Notes under the pieces: model-generated
Database searches by the model: none
What the model was told of the DNA's origin: nothing
The model's input: only the letters and a program-made list of their open reading frames with translations
Shown here: one piece after another, positions 6,431-8,210 of the stretch
How positions within the stretch are numbered: the first letter of the stretch is position 1
Layout of the letters: every line of letters begins with the position of its first letter
Position numbers and translations under genes: made by a program
Assembly: GCA_934371475.1 (NCBI GenBank)
Contig: CAKRNX010000099.1
Coordinates: 1-8,210 of the forward strand
DNA: 8,210 bases
Direction: 5' to 3'
Source of the DNA: an uncultured Lachnospiraceae bacterium
Lineage (GTDB): Bacteria; Bacillota; Clostridia; Lachnospirales; Lachnospiraceae

Positions 6431-6519
6431 CAGATGTGAGATGGATGCTCACCTCTGTGCACAATGGCAGCAGATGAAAAAATGAAAAGATAAGAAAAAC
6501 AGAGAAAAAATGAGTATAT
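6431..6519. other. AT-rich spacer upstream of the groE promoters
   Basis: This is a purine-rich, increasingly AT-rich stretch with no gene. The only structure I see is a short GTGAG/CTCAC hairpin (6436-6440 with 6448-6452). The A-rich tract 6476-6509 could serve as an UP-like or curved region for the downstream promoter, but nothing in it is decisive. Confidence 0.4.
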
Positions 6520-6547
6520 TTGAGTAAATAGCATATTTTGTTAAAAT
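6520..6547 (+). promoter_or_regulatory. Upstream candidate promoter for groESL
   Basis: TTGAGT (6520-6525), a 16-base spacer, then TAAAAT (6542-6547) with an extended -10 TG at 6539-6540. The -10 word TGTTAAAAT is identical to that of the codY promoter. The -10 lies inside the dyad ATATTTT-GTT-AAAATAT (6533-6549). Transcripts would start near 6554 and include the CIRCE element in their leader. Confidence 0.45.
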
Positions 6548-6565
6548 ATATCCGTATTTTTACAG

Positions 6566-6594
6566 TTGCACTTTTCAGGCTTTTTCACTAATAT
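6566..6594 (+). promoter_or_regulatory. CIRCE-proximal candidate promoter for groESL
   Basis: TTGCAC (6566-6571) matches three of six -35 bases, and TAATAT (6589-6594), 17 bases on, matches four of six -10 bases. Initiation would be at about 6601, just before the CIRCE operator. This is the usual arrangement for HrcA control, which supports the call despite weak hexamers. Confidence 0.5.
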
Positions 6595-6605
6595 AGAACC
6601 ATCAG

Positions 6606-6632
6606 TTAGCACTCGAAGTAAGTGAGTGCTAG
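6606..6632. promoter_or_regulatory. CIRCE operator (HrcA binding site)
   Basis: TTAGCACTC-N9-GAGTGCTAG matches the CIRCE consensus TTAGCACTC-N9-GAGTGCTAA at every arm position except the last base. The 9-base spacer is exact. It lies 67 bases upstream of groES, the classic position for heat-shock repression by HrcA. The hrcA gene is not in the window. Confidence 0.97.
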
Positions 6633-6699
6633 CAAGCCAAAGATTGAAAGATACAGCCAGAAAAGTGCATGACACAAGGTTTGTAAGGAGGAATATAAA

Positions 6700-6984
6700 A
6701 TGAAATTAGTACCGTTAGGTGACAGAGTTGTTCTGAAACAGTTAGAAGCAGAAGAAACCACAAAATCAGGCATTATCCTGACTACGAAATCTCAGGAAAA
6801 ACCCCAGGAAGCAGAAGTAATTGCTGTAGGTCCTGGCGGAATGGTTGACGGCAAAGAAGTTACCATGCAGGTAAAAGCCGGAGATAAAGTAATTTATTCC
6901 AAATATGCAGGAAATGAAGTGAAACTGGAAGATGAAGAATATATTATCGTAAAACAGAGTGATATTCTGGCAATCGTAGAGTAA
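6700..6984 (+). CDS. groES: Co-chaperonin GroES (Hsp10)
   Basis: A 94-residue GroES, normal length. It forms the heptameric lid of the GroEL folding chamber in the cytoplasm. It starts MKLVPLGDRVVLKQ. The mobile loop (about 16-32, with IIL at 25-27 contacting GroEL) follows the typical ETTKSGIIL pattern, and the roof loop and C-terminal strand (EEYIIVKQSDILAIVE) are intact. AAGGAGG (6685-6691) is eight bases before the ATG, an excellent ribosome binding site. The gene is the first of the groESL operon, downstream of CIRCE, and groEL begins after 52 bp. Confidence 0.98.
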   Translation: MKLVPLGDRVVLKQLEAEETTKSGIILTTKSQEKPQEAEVIAVGPGGMVDGKEVTMQVKAGDKVIYSKYAGNEVKLEDEEYIIVKQSDILAIVE

Positions 6985-7036
6985 CAGGCAGCCGGAAGAA
7001 CCGTTAAATGAAAATATTCAGGAGGATTGATGAATT

Positions 7037-8210
7037 ATGGCAAAGGAAATTAAGTTTGGTGCAGAAGCCAGAGAAGCTCTGGAAGCTGGTGTAAATAAAC
7101 TGGCAGATACCGTTCGCGTGACACTGGGACCGAAAGGAAGAAACGTAGTTCTTGACAAACAGTACGGGGCTCCGCTGATCACCAATGATGGTGTGACGAT
7201 CGCAAAAGAGATCGATCTGGCAGACGCTTTCGAGAATATGGGTGCACAGCTGATCAGAGAAGTTGCATCCAAGACAAATGATGTAGCCGGAGACGGTACC
7301 ACTACAGCAACTGTTCTGGCACAGGCTATGGTAAACGAAGGAATGAAGAACCTGGCAGCAGGCGCTAATCCCATTGTCCTGAGAAAAGGAATGAAAAAAG
7401 CTACTGATATCGCAGTAGCTGAAATTAAGGAAATGAGCCAGAAAGTAAGCGGAAAAGAGCAGATCGCAAAAGTTGCTGCTGTATCTTCCGGGGATGAAAA
7501 AGTCGGCGAGATGGTTGCAGACGCTATGGAAAAAGTTTCCAGAGACGGTGTCATTACGATTGAAGAGTCAAAAACCATGCAGACCGAGCTGGATCTGGTA
7601 GAAGGTATGCAGTTCGACCGTGGATATGTATCCGCATACATGGCAACTGATACAGAGAAGATGGAAGCGGTTCTGGATGATCCCTGCATCCTGATTACTG
7701 ATAAGAAGATCAGCAATATTCAGGAGATTCTGCCGCTGCTGGAGCAGATCGTACAGGCTGGCAGAAAGCTGCTGATCATTGCTGAGGATATCGAGGGAGA
7801 GGCTCTGACCACTCTGATTGTAAACAAACTGCGTGGTACATTCCAGGTAGTTGGCGTAAAAGCTCCAGGATATGGCGACAGAAGAAAAGAAATGCTGAAG
7901 GATATTGCAATCTTGACAGGTGGTCAGGTAATTTCTGAGGAGGTTGGCCTGGAACTGAAGGATGCTACCATGGATATGCTGGGACATGCAAAATCTGTGA
8001 AGGTTGGTAAAGAGAATACCATCATCGTAGACGGTCTTGGCGACAAGAAGGAGATTTCTGACAGAGTAAATCAGATCAAAGCTCTCATTGAAGAAACCAA
8101 ATCTGAGTTTGATAAAGAGAAACTGCAGGAGAGACTGGCAAAACTGGCTGGCGGTGTTGCTGTGATCCGTGTCGGCGCAGCTACCGAGACTGAGATGAAA
8201 GAAGCAAAAC
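7037..8210 (+). CDS. groEL: Chaperonin GroEL (Hsp60), 3' end beyond the window
   Basis: The first 391 codons of GroEL, the ATP-driven double-ring folding chamber that works with GroES. The start MAKEIKFG is typical. VTLGPKGRNVVLD (28-40) and GDGTTTATVLAQ with Asp86 (equivalent to E. coli Asp87, which binds the nucleotide metal) form the equatorial ATP site. The apical domain follows (ITIEESKTMQTELDLVEGMQFDRGY onward). The sequence returns to the intermediate domain at LAGGVAVIRVGAATETEMKEAK and is cut by the window edge just before the expected hydrolytic aspartate (E. coli Asp398). No frameshift is seen. AGGAGG (7020-7025) is 11 bases from the ATG, with an out-of-frame ATG at 7030 in between. 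It is co-transcribed with groES under CIRCE control. Confidence 0.97.
   Translation, partial: MAKEIKFGAEAREALEAGVNKLADTVRVTLGPKGRNVVLDKQYGAPLITNDGVTIAKEIDLADAFENMGAQLIREVASKTNDVAGDGTTTATVLAQAMVNEGMKNLAAGANPIVLRKGMKKATDIAVAEIKEMSQKVSGKEQIAKVAAVSSGDEKVGEMVADAMEKVSRDGVITIEESKTMQTELDLVEGMQFDRGYVSAYMATDTEKMEAVLDDPCILITDKKISNIQEILPLLEQIVQAGRKLLIIAEDIEGEALTTLIVNKLRGTFQVVGVKAPGYGDRRKEMLKDIAILTGGQVISEEVGLELKDATMDMLGHAKSVKVGKENTIIVDGLGDKKEISDRVNQIKALIEETKSEFDKEKLQERLAKLAGGVAVIRVGAATETEMKEAK

Noticed and set aside
7018..7987. Long minus-strand frames opposite groEL, and similar ones opposite comM, dprA, topA and codY
   Set aside because: They mirror the codon bias of strongly supported plus-strand genes and have no recognisable protein features.
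1..8210. CRISPR array, tRNA, rRNA, insertion sequence or phage genes
   Set aside because: No regular repeat-spacer pattern, cloverleaf, transposase or integrase features were seen on either strand.

Overview
The window is a housekeeping stretch of a low-to-mid GC Firmicute, most likely a member of the Clostridia and probably Lachnospiraceae. The evidence is the set of strong GGAGG-type ribosome binding sites, a CIRCE-controlled groESL operon, a CodY protein, and the gene order comM/yifB - dprA - topA - codY - groES - groEL. All recognisable genes lie on the plus strand. The family assignment is inferred from gene content and protein character, not from a database search.

Layout: 1-249 is non-coding, with small hairpins at the left edge. 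250-1791 is a YifB/ComM-type AAA+ ATPase. 1813-3006 is DprA, only 21 bp downstream and starting with GTG. 3007-3170 is a 164 bp gap holding three short inverted repeats and a weak promoter candidate. 3171-5228 is DNA topoisomerase I with three C-terminal four-cysteine zinc ribbons. 5229-5373 holds a convincing extended -10 promoter for codY, overlapped by a dyad and a degenerate CodY-like box, followed by a leader that can fold. 5374-6156 is codY. 6157-6699 is a 543 bp gap with a strong UUCG-capped terminator, an adjoining 15 bp hairpin, a GC-rich structured repeat-like block, two candidate promoters and a CIRCE operator. 6700-6984 is groES. 7037 to the right edge is groEL, cut off after 391 codons.

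How the genes fit together: comM and dprA both act on DNA taken up by transformation or on recombination intermediates (branch migration, and loading of RecA on single strands), and topA relaxes negative supercoils. CodY is the global nutrient-responsive repressor, here with its own promoter and terminator. groES-groEL is a separate HrcA/CIRCE-controlled heat-shock operon.

No unknown multi-gene system is visible. The items worth a second look are regulatory and structural: the codY promoter and leader, the divergent effector pocket of this CodY, the structured GC-rich block between codY and groES, and short words shared between intergenic regions.
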